DNA of 64,000 nt from Paenibacillus sp. JZ16 (GTDB lineage: Bacteria; Bacillota; Bacilli; Paenibacillales; Paenibacillaceae): NCBI RefSeq assembly GCF_015326965.1, contig NZ_CP017659.1, forward strand, positions 5,391,001 to 5,455,000, given 5' to 3'. Below are positions 33,909 to 44,122 of the stretch, in pieces; position 1 is the first letter of the stretch; each line of letters begins with the position of its first letter. A model generated the notes under the pieces. It saw only the letters and a program-made list of their open reading frames with translations, searched no databases and was not told the origin of the DNA. Made by a program: the position numbers and the translations under genes.

Positions 33909-35687
33909 ATGCGGGGATATCATCGTCTTCATTCCATTGTCACTCAACTGTTTTTGTTTTTTTTCATCGGCACAACACTCCCGGTTCTTATTATGGGGTT
34001 CCTGTCGTATAACAAATCGGCCTCGATCGTGGAGGAACAGGTCAGTAAAGTGGCTTCCCTCACCATCACTCAAGTCAGTGACAAGCTGAACATGTTCTTC
34101 AAGAAGCTGGACGACTCCTCGATGATGGTGCTGAACAGCAAGGTGGTTCACGGCATACTAGAGGATCAGAATATCAGTAAGTATGACCTGACCTTGAAGG
34201 TGAAGGAGGGGAAGGACCTGCTGACCTCCATCATGATTAACTCGCCGGAGATATTGGACGTGTACGTGTTTGACGTGCAGCGTAACAATTCGGTTCTCAG
34301 TGCCGATTCCTTGATGTCCATCCCGGACCAGTGGGATTCTCCATGGTATCGATCGATTCTGGAGGCGAACGGACAGGCGGTATGGTTCGGCTTGTCGGAT
34401 ACCTCCTACCTGAAGCAAACGGGAATGGGATTTCCGGTCTTCGGACTAGGTCGGGCGATTCGGAGCTGGGATACAGGGGAGATTGTCGGAGTCATGTTTA
34501 TCGAGATTATGGGGGATGTCCTGATCGATGAATTAAACCACGTCCAGTTCGGGGACACGGGGTATATGTACGTGGCCAATGACGAGAATCGTTACTTCTA
34601 TCATCCGGATCCTTCGATGTACGGGAGGCAGTCCCGGATCAAGCTGCCCTCGGATTTGACGGAATATAACTTGAACAACAACAAAACGCTGATGATCCCC
34701 TCGCGCCTGAACAACGGCTGGCATGTGGTAGGCATGGTGCCGCTGAAGGAACTAACGGCCGATTCCGCCAGCATCCGGAGCTTCACGGTCTGGATTGTAT
34801 TCGGATCGATTCTGGCAGCGATCGGCATGGGTTATTTTATGACGCGGAGAATCGGCAATCCGCTCGTTCACCTGAGCCGCTTGATGCGCAGAAGCGAGGC
34901 AGGCGATTTATCGGTCCGCAGCAAGAATGTAGGACCCAGCGAGATTGGTCAGCTGGGCAGAAGCTTCAACAAAATGATAGAGCAGATCGACCTCCTAATC
35001 CGGCGCATCGCCGCGGAGGAGTCCGAGAAGAAAAAAGCCGAAATCCGCGCGCTGCGGTATCAGATCAATCCCCACTTTCTCTACAATACGCTGAACTCGA
35101 TCCGCTGGATGGCCAAGCTGAACCGGACGAATGACGTGGATCAATCGGTTACGGCCCTTGTTCATCTGCTGGAGGGGAGCCTGGAGCGCAATGGGGTGTT
35201 CATACGCCTTGGCGATGAACTGGAGCTGCTTCGCAAATATATGATCATTCAGAATTACCGCTATGACCACCAAATCGAGTTAAGGATCGATTGCCCTGAG
35301 GAGATGGAGGGCCTTTATGTTCCCCGGATGCTGCTGCAGCCGATCGTGGAGAATGCGATCTTTCACGGAATTGCCCCGCTTGATGAAAGGGGCGTCATTC
35401 AGATCCGGATAACATCGCAGCAGCAGGATGTCATGGTGCGGATCGAGGACAATGGAATCGGCATTAAGCCTGAACGAATAAAAGGACTGCTGTCCTATGA
35501 GCAGGATCACTCCAAGCATGGCATGACCCATATCGGCCTGCGTCATGTTCACCAAACGGTTCAGCTGTATTACGGCAGCAGATATGGGGTATGGGTGGAA
35601 AGCCCGGAAGACGGAGGAACGCGGGTCACAATCACGTTTGCGAGACAAAGGGGGGACGATTATGTACAGAGTGCTGCTCGTGGATGA
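33909..35687 (+). CDS. YesM-type sensor histidine kinase (module 2)
   Basis: A 592-residue membrane sensor kinase. First membrane segment about 13-33 (LFLFFFIGTTLPVLIMGFLSY), an extracellular dCache-like sensor (about 35-290, with GDTGYMYVANDENRYFYHPDPSMYG), a second segment (FTVWIVFGSILAAIGMGYF), HAMP (RRIGNPLVHLSRLM), His_kinase with YQINPHFLYNTLNSIRWMA, and HATPase with VENAIFHGI, DNGIGI and GLRHVHQTV. All catalytic boxes are intact. The ATG at 33909 follows GGAGGGAGC. It overlaps the response regulator gene by 26 bp. Confidence 0.94.
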   Translation: MRGYHRLHSIVTQLFLFFFIGTTLPVLIMGFLSYNKSASIVEEQVSKVASLTITQVSDKLNMFFKKLDDSSMMVLNSKVVHGILEDQNISKYDLTLKVKEGKDLLTSIMINSPEILDVYVFDVQRNNSVLSADSLMSIPDQWDSPWYRSILEANGQAVWFGLSDTSYLKQTGMGFPVFGLGRAIRSWDTGEIVGVMFIEIMGDVLIDELNHVQFGDTGYMYVANDENRYFYHPDPSMYGRQSRIKLPSDLTEYNLNNNKTLMIPSRLNNGWHVVGMVPLKELTADSASIRSFTVWIVFGSILAAIGMGYFMTRRIGNPLVHLSRLMRRSEAGDLSVRSKNVGPSEIGQLGRSFNKMIEQIDLLIRRIAAEESEKKKAEIRALRYQINPHFLYNTLNSIRWMAKLNRTNDVDQSVTALVHLLEGSLERNGVFIRLGDELELLRKYMIIQNYRYDHQIELRIDCPEEMEGLYVPRMLLQPIVENAIFHGIAPLDERGVIQIRITSQQQDVMVRIEDNGIGIKPERIKGLLSYEQDHSKHGMTHIGLRHVHQTVQLYYGSRYGVWVESPEDGGTRVTITFARQRGDDYVQSAARG

Positions 35688-37215
35688 CGAAGCGATCGCG
35701 CGTACGGGACTGCGCTCGACCTTCGACTGGGAGAAATACGGTTACCGGCTTGTGGGCGAGGCCTCGAATGGACAGCGGGCCATGAAGTGGATCGTAAACG
35801 GGGATTTGGACATTCTGATCACGGATATCGCGATGCCGGTCATGGACGGGTTGGAACTGACCCGTCGGACAAGGGAGCTTTGTCCTTGGGTAAAGGTACT
35901 GCTGCTCAGCTGTCATAGCGATTTCGAATACGTGCGCGAAGGCATCAGGCTTGGCGCTTCCGATTACATTCTCAAGCCGACGCTCGATGCGGACTCTCTG
36001 GGTGCCGTGCTTGATCACATGCGTCTGAAGCTGGAAGAGGAGAAGCAGATGCAGCGGATTCTGACCGAGCATGAGCAGCAGCAGCGGCTGAATAAGAAGA
36101 AGGCCGCCGAGAAAATGCTCTTTCAGGCTCTTTCCGGAGAGCCGGGCGCAATCGCCAGCCTGGAAGCACGAAATCTTAACGGCGCTTATATGCTGGCCGT
36201 GCTCCAGCTTGATTCTGACCCAGGGGCTGGCACGGCAGGGGTGCAGCACAAGGATTGGCATGACGAGATCGAGCGATTAATGGAACAGCTGTATGACCAG
36301 GTGCCGGAGGCGCTGGCAGTTCGGCTGGAGACGGACCGGATCGCTGTATGCTTGCCGTTAGGGGACGAAGCAAATCGGCAGGTTTTAGAGCACGAAGCGG
36401 CTATCCATCTGCCGATCCGATGCACCATGGGGCTCAGCAGGAGATATAACGGCATGGATAAGCTGCAGGAAGCGTTTCGAGAAGCTAGCGAGAGCCTGGA
36501 GGGCCTCTTCTTCCATCGAGATCAACAGATTCTTCGGGCAGAGGAGCTCCCTCTTACCGATGCCGATTTGGCCCAGAAGACGTCTGCTTCCGAGATGCAT
36601 GCCCTTAGAGCCGCCCTGTCGGTCGGAAACATGGTCAAAACCGAAGAGCGGCTGCAGTCGGTCATGCAGCGCTGGCAGCCCGGACGGATGAAGAAGCAGG
36701 AGGTTCTCCGGGAAGCAGAGGAACTTCTGAGCTTGCTCGCTATGTTTCATCTTCCCGGCGGCCCGCCGCTTCCGCAGATCGGGGAAGTGGGCAAGCTTCG
36801 TTCGGTGGAGGAAGTGAAAGAGCTGGTGCTCCAAGGCTTCCATGCCTTGCGTGAGGAGGCTATGCGGCACCCCTTACCGGAATCCACGCTGCATGAGCGG
36901 ATCGTGCTGCAGGCCGTTCAATATATTAAGGCCCACTTTGCCGAGCCGATCTCCTTGCAGGAGGTGGCGGACGAAGTGGCTGTAAGCCGCAACTATTTTA
37001 GCGAAATGTTTAAGCGCGTCACCGGACATAACTTCATTGACTATGTGATTGATCTGCGGCTGAAACGGGCCAAGGAGCTGCTCTCCACCACATCGCTGCG
37101 CGTGTATGAGGTAGCGGATCGCTCCGGATTCAATGACGTGAAATACTTCAGCAAACTGTTCAAGAAGTTGGTAGGCATGACGCCCGCGGAATACCAGGGA
37201 CAGCATCGAAAATAA
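35662..37215 (+). CDS. YesN-type response regulator, AraC output (module 2)
   Basis: A 517-residue regulator. Receiver: LLVDDEAIARTG, phospho-Asp in ILITDIAMPVMDG, LLLSCHSDFEY, and Lys in DYILKPTLD. The long middle region (about 130-410) is of unknown structure. AraC double helix-turn-helix at about 415-517 (ISLQEVADEVAVSRNYFSEMFKRVTG, then YEVADRSGFNDVKYFSKLFKKLVGMTPAEYQ). The ATG at 35662 lies inside the end of the kinase gene behind AAAGGGGGG; longer upstream readings are spurious. It should activate the ABC genes that follow. Confidence 0.94.
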   Translation: MYRVLLVDDEAIARTGLRSTFDWEKYGYRLVGEASNGQRAMKWIVNGDLDILITDIAMPVMDGLELTRRTRELCPWVKVLLLSCHSDFEYVREGIRLGASDYILKPTLDADSLGAVLDHMRLKLEEEKQMQRILTEHEQQQRLNKKKAAEKMLFQALSGEPGAIASLEARNLNGAYMLAVLQLDSDPGAGTAGVQHKDWHDEIERLMEQLYDQVPEALAVRLETDRIAVCLPLGDEANRQVLEHEAAIHLPIRCTMGLSRRYNGMDKLQEAFREASESLEGLFFHRDQQILRAEELPLTDADLAQKTSASEMHALRAALSVGNMVKTEERLQSVMQRWQPGRMKKQEVLREAEELLSLLAMFHLPGGPPLPQIGEVGKLRSVEEVKELVLQGFHALREEAMRHPLPESTLHERIVLQAVQYIKAHFAEPISLQEVADEVAVSRNYFSEMFKRVTGHNFIDYVIDLRLKRAKELLSTTSLRVYEVADRSGFNDVKYFSKLFKKLVGMTPAEYQGQHRK

Positions 37216-37266
37216 TGGGAATTTCATAGGATCGGAAAAGAATCCACTTTTTCGGAACAAAATCCG

Positions 37267-37310
37267 TTCAAAAGCTTTTTGTCAAAATTTTATAATTAAA
37301 GCGTTTACAA
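37267..37310 (+). promoter_or_regulatory. Promoter with overlapping cre site (module 2 ABC genes)
   Basis: TTCAAA (37267-37272), an 18-bp spacer and TATAAT (37291-37296). A cre-like site ATTAAAGCGTTTACAA at 37295-37310 (one mismatch to consensus) overlaps the -10 end and the start region, a classic position for CcpA repression. Confidence 0.65.
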
Positions 37311-37355
37311 GAGCTTACCAGCGAGTCCAAATCTGGTTTGAATGGAGGAAATGAA

Positions 37356-38678
37356 ATGACAAGGAAACAGGTGAGAGGGTCATTGCTTGCAATCATTCTT
37401 CTACTATCATCCATACTCCAAGCGTGTGGAGGCGGTGGAACATCAGAAGGTGGGGAGTCCGGAAGCGGTGAGAAGGTCAAGATCAAATGGGCGACCTGGG
37501 GAAATCCCGGCGAGCTTACCCGCTTTCAGGAGCTCACGAAGGACTTTAATAAGAAGCACTCGGACATTGAGGTCGAATTTATTCCGATTCCGGGCGAATA
37601 TGATCAGAAAATATTAACCCAATTAACAGGAGGGACCGCCCCGGATATCTTCTATGCAGGGGACGCCTTGGTCGTGAAACTGATCGAGAATCAGAGCATT
37701 GAGAATTTGACGCCGTATATGGACGCACCGGAAAGCGTGATCAAGAAGGAGGATTATTTTGAAGGCTTGTGGGGCGCAGCCGTTCGGGACGGTCAGACCT
37801 TCGGGGTGCCGGTGGACTGTAATCCGATGGTGCTGTGGTACAACAAGAAGGTGCTGAAGGAAGCAGGGATCACCGAGATGCCGGCCGACCTTCAGGCGAA
37901 CGGACAGTGGACCTGGGACAAATTCAAGGAAATGTCGGACAAGATTCGGGACAGCAAAAAGTACGGCTACGTGCTGGATAACTCCTGGAACAGCTATCAC
38001 AGCTGGGTTACTTCCAACGGCGGCCGGGTATACGACGACGAAGGGAACTTCGTAGCGGCTTCGGATCCGAAGGCGATGGAGGCGTTCCGCTTCCTGTACG
38101 ACAACGTGAAATCCAAAAACATTACCTTCTCCGGCACGCTTCCCAAAGGGCAGGGCGGGGATGCCATGTTTATGTCCAACCAGGTCGGATTCGTTGCTGC
38201 AGGCCGCTGGTACCTGCCGCTGTTCAAGAAGAATCAAGGACTTGAATATGACGTGGTCACATGGCCAACCAATACCGGCAATAAAATCGAGCCGGCCGGT
38301 ATCCCGACCGCATACATGGTGATGAACAAGGCATCGAAGAATAAGGAAGCGGCATACACCTTCTTCTCCGAGTACGTAAGCAAAGAGGGTCAACGTTTCC
38401 GCCTGCAGGGCGGCGGCAATGCGGTCCCGTCGGTACAGGGAACGGATGAAGTGGTGCTGGAAGGCAATCTGCCGGAGCATGCCCAGTTATTCCTGGACGC
38501 GCGTGAGATCGGGTATTCCCTGACTCCGTTCGAGGCCGGTATTCCCGGACTTAGCCAGGATATTACGTCCAAGTTCGAGGCGTTGTGGCTGAAAGATCAG
38601 GATCTGGAAAGCTCCTTGAAGGATATTCAGGATATGGCCAACAAGAAAATTCAGGATTACAAGAGCGTCAAGAATTGA
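37356..38678 (+). CDS. Extracellular sugar-binding lipoprotein (module 2)
   Basis: A 440-residue family-1 solute-binding protein. Signal peptide with lipobox ILQAC, then a Gly/Ser/Glu linker, then the binding fold (KIKWATWGNPGELTRFQELTKDFNKKH, GGTAPDIFYAGDAL, NPMVLWYNKKVLKEAG, AAGRWYLPLFKK). The ATG at 37356 is 7 nt after GGAGG; a TTG at 37338 overlaps that site. It is the first gene of a transcript with the two permeases and is probably under carbon catabolite control. Confidence 0.94.
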   Translation: MTRKQVRGSLLAIILLLSSILQACGGGGTSEGGESGSGEKVKIKWATWGNPGELTRFQELTKDFNKKHSDIEVEFIPIPGEYDQKILTQLTGGTAPDIFYAGDALVVKLIENQSIENLTPYMDAPESVIKKEDYFEGLWGAAVRDGQTFGVPVDCNPMVLWYNKKVLKEAGITEMPADLQANGQWTWDKFKEMSDKIRDSKKYGYVLDNSWNSYHSWVTSNGGRVYDDEGNFVAASDPKAMEAFRFLYDNVKSKNITFSGTLPKGQGGDAMFMSNQVGFVAAGRWYLPLFKKNQGLEYDVVTWPTNTGNKIEPAGIPTAYMVMNKASKNKEAAYTFFSEYVSKEGQRFRLQGGGNAVPSVQGTDEVVLEGNLPEHAQLFLDAREIGYSLTPFEAGIPGLSQDITSKFEALWLKDQDLESSLKDIQDMANKKIQDYKSVKN

Positions 38679-38708
38679 TCCAGCTCTGGGGAGGAACGGT
38701 GAGATGAA

Positions 38709-39659
38709 ATGAACACGCAGCCTGCAGGAAGCTCCGGAGCCGCTCCTTCTCCGGAGCGGATTCCGGAGAGGAGAACGACCTTAAAGAGCAAGACGTCCGA
38801 CGGTTTATGGGGCTACTTTTTTATCTTTCCCCAGATGATCGGCTTGATCGCTTTTTCATTGGTCCCTCTCATCTCGGCTTTTGTCATCAGCATGATGAAC
38901 TGGGACGGCATGGGAGCCAAGAAGTTTATCGGTCTCCAAAATTTCGTGTCCCAGCTTCAGGATGAGGAGTTCCACATCGCACTGGTGAACACGGTGTATT
39001 ACACGATTTTGTCGGTACCGACAGGCATCGTTCTCGCCATGCTGGTAGCGGTAGGCTTGAACCGGGTTCGAGGGAAGATTCTGTACCGGCTGATCTACTT
39101 CATGCCGAACATTACGATGTCCGTTGCCGTCGCCGTTGTGTTTATGTGGCTGTTCAACGCCGACTTCGGCCTTATTAACATGTACCTGCAGCAGTGGTTC
39201 GGGATAACGGGCCCCTCCTGGCTGACGGATTCCAGGTACGTGATGCCTTCGATTGCCCTGCTGAGCGTCTGGATGGGGCTGGGAGGCAACATGGTGCTGT
39301 TCCTTGCCGGGCTTCAGGGCATATCGAGAAGTTATTACGAGGCAGCCGAAATTGACGGCGCCGGCAAATGGCAGCAGCTGATCCATATTACGATACCGCT
39401 GCTGTCCCCGACGACCTTTTTCGTAACGATCATGTCCATTATCGGTTCCTTTCAGGTGTTCGACCAGTCGTTTGTCATGACCTCCGGCGGGCCGGCGAAG
39501 GCAAGTTATACGCTTGTCTATCACATCTACGAGACCGCCTTTGCGGACTTTACCTTTGGCAAGAGCACGGCATCGGCGGTCATCCTGTTCGTGATGATTC
39601 TGTCGCTTACCTTGTTCCAGATGAAAATGTCCAAGCGGTGGGTGCATTACGAAGACTGA
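38709..39659 (+). CDS. Sugar ABC transporter permease, MalF type (module 2)
   Basis: A 316-residue membrane subunit, six to seven segments (YFFIFPQMIGLIAFSLVPLISAFVISMM first). The EAA loop reads EAAEIDGAGKWQQLIHITIPL. The N-terminal 35 residues are polar and cytoplasmic. The ATG at 38709 follows GGTGAG. Confidence 0.93.
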   Translation: MNTQPAGSSGAAPSPERIPERRTTLKSKTSDGLWGYFFIFPQMIGLIAFSLVPLISAFVISMMNWDGMGAKKFIGLQNFVSQLQDEEFHIALVNTVYYTILSVPTGIVLAMLVAVGLNRVRGKILYRLIYFMPNITMSVAVAVVFMWLFNADFGLINMYLQQWFGITGPSWLTDSRYVMPSIALLSVWMGLGGNMVLFLAGLQGISRSYYEAAEIDGAGKWQQLIHITIPLLSPTTFFVTIMSIIGSFQVFDQSFVMTSGGPAKASYTLVYHIYETAFADFTFGKSTASAVILFVMILSLTLFQMKMSKRWVHYED

Positions 39660-39690
39660 TGGTCGAACCTTTAGGAAGGAGGGAAAATGA

Positions 39691-40524
39691 ATGATACATC
39701 GGGGATTGAGGATGTCCACCGTGGTGCTGCATATCGTGCTGGTCCTAGGCGCCTGCATGATGGCCCTGCCGTTTGTGTGGATGGTGCTGAGCTCGCTCAA
39801 GGATTTGTCGCAAGTATTCGTCGTTCCGCCCAAGTGGATTCCGGACCCGTTCATCTGGTCCAACTATAAGGATTCACTGACGGCGCTGCCGTTCGGGCGT
39901 GCGTATTTCAACAGCTTCTACATCAATATAATCGTCGTGGTTTCACAGCTGGTTACCTGCTCCATGGCGGCTTATGCTTTTGCCAAAATCACGTACCCGT
40001 TCCGGGAGCCGCTGTTCATTCTGTTTCTGGCAACCATGATGGTGCCCGGACAAGTGACCATTATTCCGCTTTATCTGATCATGAAAAATATCGGATGGCT
40101 GGATACGCATCTGGCGATTATCGTCCCTTCTGCGCTGCTGAACGCCTTCGGGGTGTTTCTGCTCCGGCAATTCTTCAGAGGCATTCCGAAGGAGATGGAA
40201 GAGGCTGCCATCGTGGACGGTGCGAATCGCTGGACGATCTACGCCCGGATCATGCTTCCTCTAATCAAACCGGCTTTATCGGCACTCGGAATTTTCACCT
40301 TTCTCGGGATGTGGAACAACTTCTTTAACCCGCTGATATTTCTCAGCAGCACGGATAAGTTTACCGTGCCGATGATGCTGAATTTGTACCGGGGCATGTA
40401 TTCAACGGATTGGACACTGATGATGGCGGGGGCCTCCATTGCGCTCGTCCCGGTTCTCATCGTGTATATCATCGGGCAGAAATATATTATTGAAGGCGTT
40501 ACTTTATCCGGAATTAAGGGGTAG
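39691..40524 (+). CDS. Sugar ABC transporter permease, MalG type (module 2)
   Basis: A 277-residue partner permease with six segments (VVLHIVLVLGACMMALPFVWMVLSSLKD first), EAA loop EEAAIVDGANRWTIYARIMLP, and C-terminal YIIEGVTLSGIKG. The ATG at 39691 follows GAAGGAGGG. An intrinsic terminator follows, closing module 2 without an ATPase or a glycoside hydrolase gene. Confidence 0.93.
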   Translation: MIHRGLRMSTVVLHIVLVLGACMMALPFVWMVLSSLKDLSQVFVVPPKWIPDPFIWSNYKDSLTALPFGRAYFNSFYINIIVVVSQLVTCSMAAYAFAKITYPFREPLFILFLATMMVPGQVTIIPLYLIMKNIGWLDTHLAIIVPSALLNAFGVFLLRQFFRGIPKEMEEAAIVDGANRWTIYARIMLPLIKPALSALGIFTFLGMWNNFFNPLIFLSSTDKFTVPMMLNLYRGMYSTDWTLMMAGASIALVPVLIVYIIGQKYIIEGVTLSGIKG

Positions 40525-40538
40525 GCGAGCTTAAGCAG

Positions 40539-40590
40539 CCCGTAAGCGGAGTTCTTGTATAGGAACCCCGCTTACGGGTTATTTGTGTTC
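40539..40590 (+). terminator. Intrinsic terminator of module 2
   Basis: CCCGTAAGCGG / CCGCTTACGGG stem with an 18-nt loop, then TTATTTGTG. Confidence 0.8.
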
Positions 40591-40712
40591 TGACCAGGAT
40601 ACCAATATAAAGCAGAGGAGCTGCAGTATATTCTCACAGATATACTAGTATGGTAGTATAAGGTAAAATGAGTGCGCTTACATCTAACATATCATGAAAG
40701 GGGACGAGGGTA

Positions 40713-42260
40713 TTGTTCAATGTACTTCTGGTGGACGATGAACCGTGGGTTCTGGAAGGACTTCGAACCATGATCGATTGGAACCGGTTTGGATTTCAAA
40801 TATGCGGAGAAGCCCTGAGCGCTCCGGAAGCGCTAAAGTTAATGGAACAGTTGAAGCCCGAGCTGGTGATGACGGATATCCACATGCCAGTCCTGAACGG
40901 CCTGGAATTGATTGAGCACAGCAAACGGATACTGCCCCTTCCTCCGAAATTCGTTATTTTGAGCGGATATGATGATTTTGGATACGCGCATCAAGCCATG
41001 CGCCAACGGGTCGCCGAGTATTTGCTGAAACCGATTGATGACGAGGAGATCGAGGCAGTGCTTGCCAAGCTCAGCCATGAGATCCGGGACGAACGAGACG
41101 CTGAACGCAGCTACCGGAAGAAAGTGGGCCTTGCCGTCCATTATTTGTTGAACCGGCTCATTCGGGAAGAGTTGAGTCCTGATTTGGCCGAGCAAGCCAG
41201 CAATGCGATGCAGATCCAGGGCGAGCCGCTGCTGCAGTGCCTATTGATTGAAACAGGGATTACTGAAACGGGAGTGGATTGGATCGAATGGATGACCGAT
41301 TACGGGCCACCGAGCTTACTGGGATGCTTCCAGGACAATAGCGGGAGCATCGGAGTGGTGCTGCATGTCGAGCATTCGACTCCGGATGAGGTCATGGAGA
41401 CTGCGCTGCAGTTGCAGTCTGCTCTGGCCCGGGAGCTTGAAGGGCCGGTTATCGTGGCGTTAAGCGGCACAGGGGAGGGAATCCAGGCGATCGGAAAGCT
41501 TTACAGGCAAAGCGCGGAGGTGCGCGACGATAAGCGAAGCCAAGGCCGAAGCGGCGTGTTTTGTTGCCAAGAACCGAGAGGAGACGAGCGGCTCCGGGGA
41601 CTTCCCTGCGGATGGATGGACGAATTGCTTTCCATGATTATGGCGGGGGAGCATGCGTCCATCGAGTCATGCTTGGCGCGGATTTTTGCGGCCATGCCCG
41701 ATCATCTCCTCCACCTGAGGGCTTTTCAAGCCGATGTGGCCGATCTGGAATTGAAGCTGTGTCGAAGAATCGCGGAAATGAATGGAGATCCGGATCTATT
41801 CATGAACCGGCTGCAAAGGAAGCTTGGTCATCTGAGGGATGCTTGCCATAAAGCGCCGTTGAAGAATTATATGCGGTTGCTCGCGTTTGAGGCCGCTTCG
41901 CAGCTGGAAGAGTTAAGCAAGCTTAACGAGCACAACACCATTTTTCAAGTGATTCAGTATGTCGACCGGGAGTACCGGAGCAGGCTTCAGCTTCAGGATT
42001 TGGCACGACATTTCCATATGAACGCCACCTATTTGGGGCAGCTGTTCAAGAAGCATGCTGGCAAGCCGTTCAAGGAATACCTGAATGACAAGCGGATCGA
42101 GGAGGCCAAGCTGCTGCTGAAACGGAGCGGAATGAAGGTTTCCGAGATTGCGCTCCATGTCGGGTTCCCGAACGCGGACTATTTTATCCATAAGTTTAAG
42201 TTGACAACCGGGATTCTGCCCTCGAATTACAAGAATCATGTTGAAAGCAAGCAGCGCTAA
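40713..42260 (+). CDS. YesN-type response regulator, AraC output (module 3, first)
   Basis: A 515-residue regulator that opens module 3. Receiver with LLVDDEPWVLEG, phospho-Asp in LVMTDIHMPVLNG, FVILSGYDDFGY, and Lys in EYLLKPID. Middle region of ~280 residues unassigned. AraC double helix-turn-helix about 410-515 (LQLQDLARHFHMNATYLGQLFKKHAG, then SEIALHVGFPNADYFIHKFKLTTG). The start is a TTG at 40713, nine nt after AAAGGGGA, the only start consistent with the receiver fold. A second complete regulator follows the kinase gene, so which one the kinase feeds is open. Confidence 0.92.
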   Translation: MFNVLLVDDEPWVLEGLRTMIDWNRFGFQICGEALSAPEALKLMEQLKPELVMTDIHMPVLNGLELIEHSKRILPLPPKFVILSGYDDFGYAHQAMRQRVAEYLLKPIDDEEIEAVLAKLSHEIRDERDAERSYRKKVGLAVHYLLNRLIREELSPDLAEQASNAMQIQGEPLLQCLLIETGITETGVDWIEWMTDYGPPSLLGCFQDNSGSIGVVLHVEHSTPDEVMETALQLQSALARELEGPVIVALSGTGEGIQAIGKLYRQSAEVRDDKRSQGRSGVFCCQEPRGDERLRGLPCGWMDELLSMIMAGEHASIESCLARIFAAMPDHLLHLRAFQADVADLELKLCRRIAEMNGDPDLFMNRLQRKLGHLRDACHKAPLKNYMRLLAFEAASQLEELSKLNEHNTIFQVIQYVDREYRSRLQLQDLARHFHMNATYLGQLFKKHAGKPFKEYLNDKRIEEAKLLLKRSGMKVSEIALHVGFPNADYFIHKFKLTTGILPSNYKNHVESKQR

Positions 42261-42277
42261 ACCGGGAGGGTGCCTTC

Positions 42278-44122
42278 ATGAAGAGAATGTTCAGGCTGGG
42301 GAATTTCGTGAACGATATTCCGTTGAAAACTAAATTTTTTCTTATTTTTGTCATGGGTGTACTGCTGCCTATTCTGGTGGTCAACCTCATCTTTATGGAT
42401 CGGATGTCGGAGCTGATCCGGGAGAGAGAGGAGCAGAACCTCGATATCTCGATGGAGCGGGCTAGGAAGGATATTCATAATTTCATCGACGGCGGGGTGG
42501 CTGTAAGTCATGCGCTGAGTACGGATAAGACCCTTTACGAAATGCTCGATCGCGAGTATGAGTCCCAGCTGGACTTCTACGAAACCTTTGATGAACAGCT
42601 CCGGAATCGGGTAACGAGCTACATACCGGTTAACAACCAGATTCAGCGGATTAGCATCTTCACCGAAAATTCCACCATTGTGTCCGGCGGCAATTATCAT
42701 GTGATCAACGATAACGTGCTCGAGAGCGACTGGTATGCGTTGTGGAAGAGCTCGGCCCATCCGGTGCTGGTGGCGGCATACAGGGCTACGGAGGCAAGCA
42801 ATTCGGCTTCGACGGTTCCGTATTTAAGCGTCATTGAGAAGATGGATTATTTTGATAGCTATTCCACTTATGAGAAGCTGCTTCGCATCGACATCGACCT
42901 GAGCAAGATCTATGACGTTATTGTACGGGAACGCGATTATCTGGATATGTATTTGGTGAACGAGAACAATGAGATTATTATGTCGGCCAGCAGCGGTTAT
43001 GAAAGAGGGAAGTACAGCGCATATTCGAAGCTTGACCTGGAGCAATACGACGAAGAGGATCGGCATGTGTTCTCGATCGGAACGGCCAGGTACGTGAAGG
43101 GGTGGAAGCTGATCGGCATCAACCGGGGGAGCCGGATTACGAGCGCCATGCTGGATATGCAGCTGTTTACCGTTGTATTGGCAGCGGTTGTTACGCTGGT
43201 TGCGGCGGTCTTTATTACCGTTATGCTCCGGTCCTACAATTACCGGGTGAAGCGTTTGTCCCGTCATATGCAGAAGGTGAGCAACGAGAAATTCGACTTG
43301 ATTGAACTGGACGAAGGCCGGGACGAAATCGGCGGACTCATCCGGAATTTCAATCAGATGACAGCGAAGATGAACTCCCTGATCAACAATGTGTACAAGC
43401 TGGAGATTCAGAAGAAAAGCCTGGAGATGGAGCGGGTTCGGGCTGAATTGAACTTTTTGCAGAGCCAGATGAATCCCCATTTCCTGTTCAATACCCTGAA
43501 TGCGATATTGGTGGTCTGCACGAAGAATCGATACACGGATGTGACGGATATTATCAAAAGCTTGTCCAAGCTGCTTCGCAGACTCCTGAGCTGGAGAGAG
43601 GATTTGGTCTCCGTGGAGGAGGAAATCAGATTTATCGAAATGTATCTCAAAATCGAAAAATTTCGCTTTCGGGATAAATTCGAATATCAATTCAACATCG
43701 ATATGGAAGCGCTTCATTATAAAATTCCGAAAATGAGCATTCAGCCGCTCGTTGAGAATGCATGCAAATATGGCCTTCAGGCGATGGATGGAGCGGGTCT
43801 GGTGACCATAAGCGCTTCGGTTGCCCGTGATTATCTTCGCATCGTCATTACGGATAGCGGTAAGGGCATTGAGCAAAGCAAGCTACGGGACATTATTCTC
43901 TCGGTTCGCAACGAGCAGTTCTCGGGCAACAGCTTCGGCATTCGAAACGTATATCGGCGGCTGGAGCTGTACTACGACGATCATGTCATTTTCAACATTG
44001 CCAGCACCCCGAATCAAGGGACAACCGTTTCATTCGAGATTCCGATCCGGCTGTTGGAGTCTCGGGAGCATGAAGGCGGAGAGGGGGAGAACCATGCCTT
44101 TCAAAGTGCTGCTGATCGATGA
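42278..44122 (+). CDS. YesM-type sensor histidine kinase (module 3)
   Basis: A 614-residue membrane kinase. First segment about 18-40 (FFLIFVMGVLLPILVVNLIFM), a ~260-residue extracellular sensor, a second segment (LFTVVLAAVVTLVAAVFITVML), HAMP with RDEIGGLIRNFNQM, the phospho-His in QSQMNPHFLFNTLNAILVV, and HATPase with PLVENACKYGLQ, TDSGKGI and GIRNVYRRLEL. The G1 box is intact. The ATG follows GGGAGGGTG. It overlaps the second regulator gene by 29 bp and follows the first by 17 bp. By context it probably senses xylan breakdown products. Confidence 0.94.
   Translation: MKRMFRLGNFVNDIPLKTKFFLIFVMGVLLPILVVNLIFMDRMSELIREREEQNLDISMERARKDIHNFIDGGVAVSHALSTDKTLYEMLDREYESQLDFYETFDEQLRNRVTSYIPVNNQIQRISIFTENSTIVSGGNYHVINDNVLESDWYALWKSSAHPVLVAAYRATEASNSASTVPYLSVIEKMDYFDSYSTYEKLLRIDIDLSKIYDVIVRERDYLDMYLVNENNEIIMSASSGYERGKYSAYSKLDLEQYDEEDRHVFSIGTARYVKGWKLIGINRGSRITSAMLDMQLFTVVLAAVVTLVAAVFITVMLRSYNYRVKRLSRHMQKVSNEKFDLIELDEGRDEIGGLIRNFNQMTAKMNSLINNVYKLEIQKKSLEMERVRAELNFLQSQMNPHFLFNTLNAILVVCTKNRYTDVTDIIKSLSKLLRRLLSWREDLVSVEEEIRFIEMYLKIEKFRFRDKFEYQFNIDMEALHYKIPKMSIQPLVENACKYGLQAMDGAGLVTISASVARDYLRIVITDSGKGIEQSKLRDIILSVRNEQFSGNSFGIRNVYRRLELYYDDHVIFNIASTPNQGTTVSFEIPIRLLESREHEGGEGENHAFQSAADR

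Noticed and set aside
37623..38480. Long minus-strand frame opposite the module 2 binding-protein gene
   Set aside because: Shadow of a strongly coding plus-strand gene; composition rich in His/Arg/Val, typical of antisense translation.
43821..44093. N-terminal extension of the second module 3 regulator
   Set aside because: It runs through the kinase gene in another frame, and the receiver domain begins exactly at the ATG at 44094 with its own ribosome binding site.
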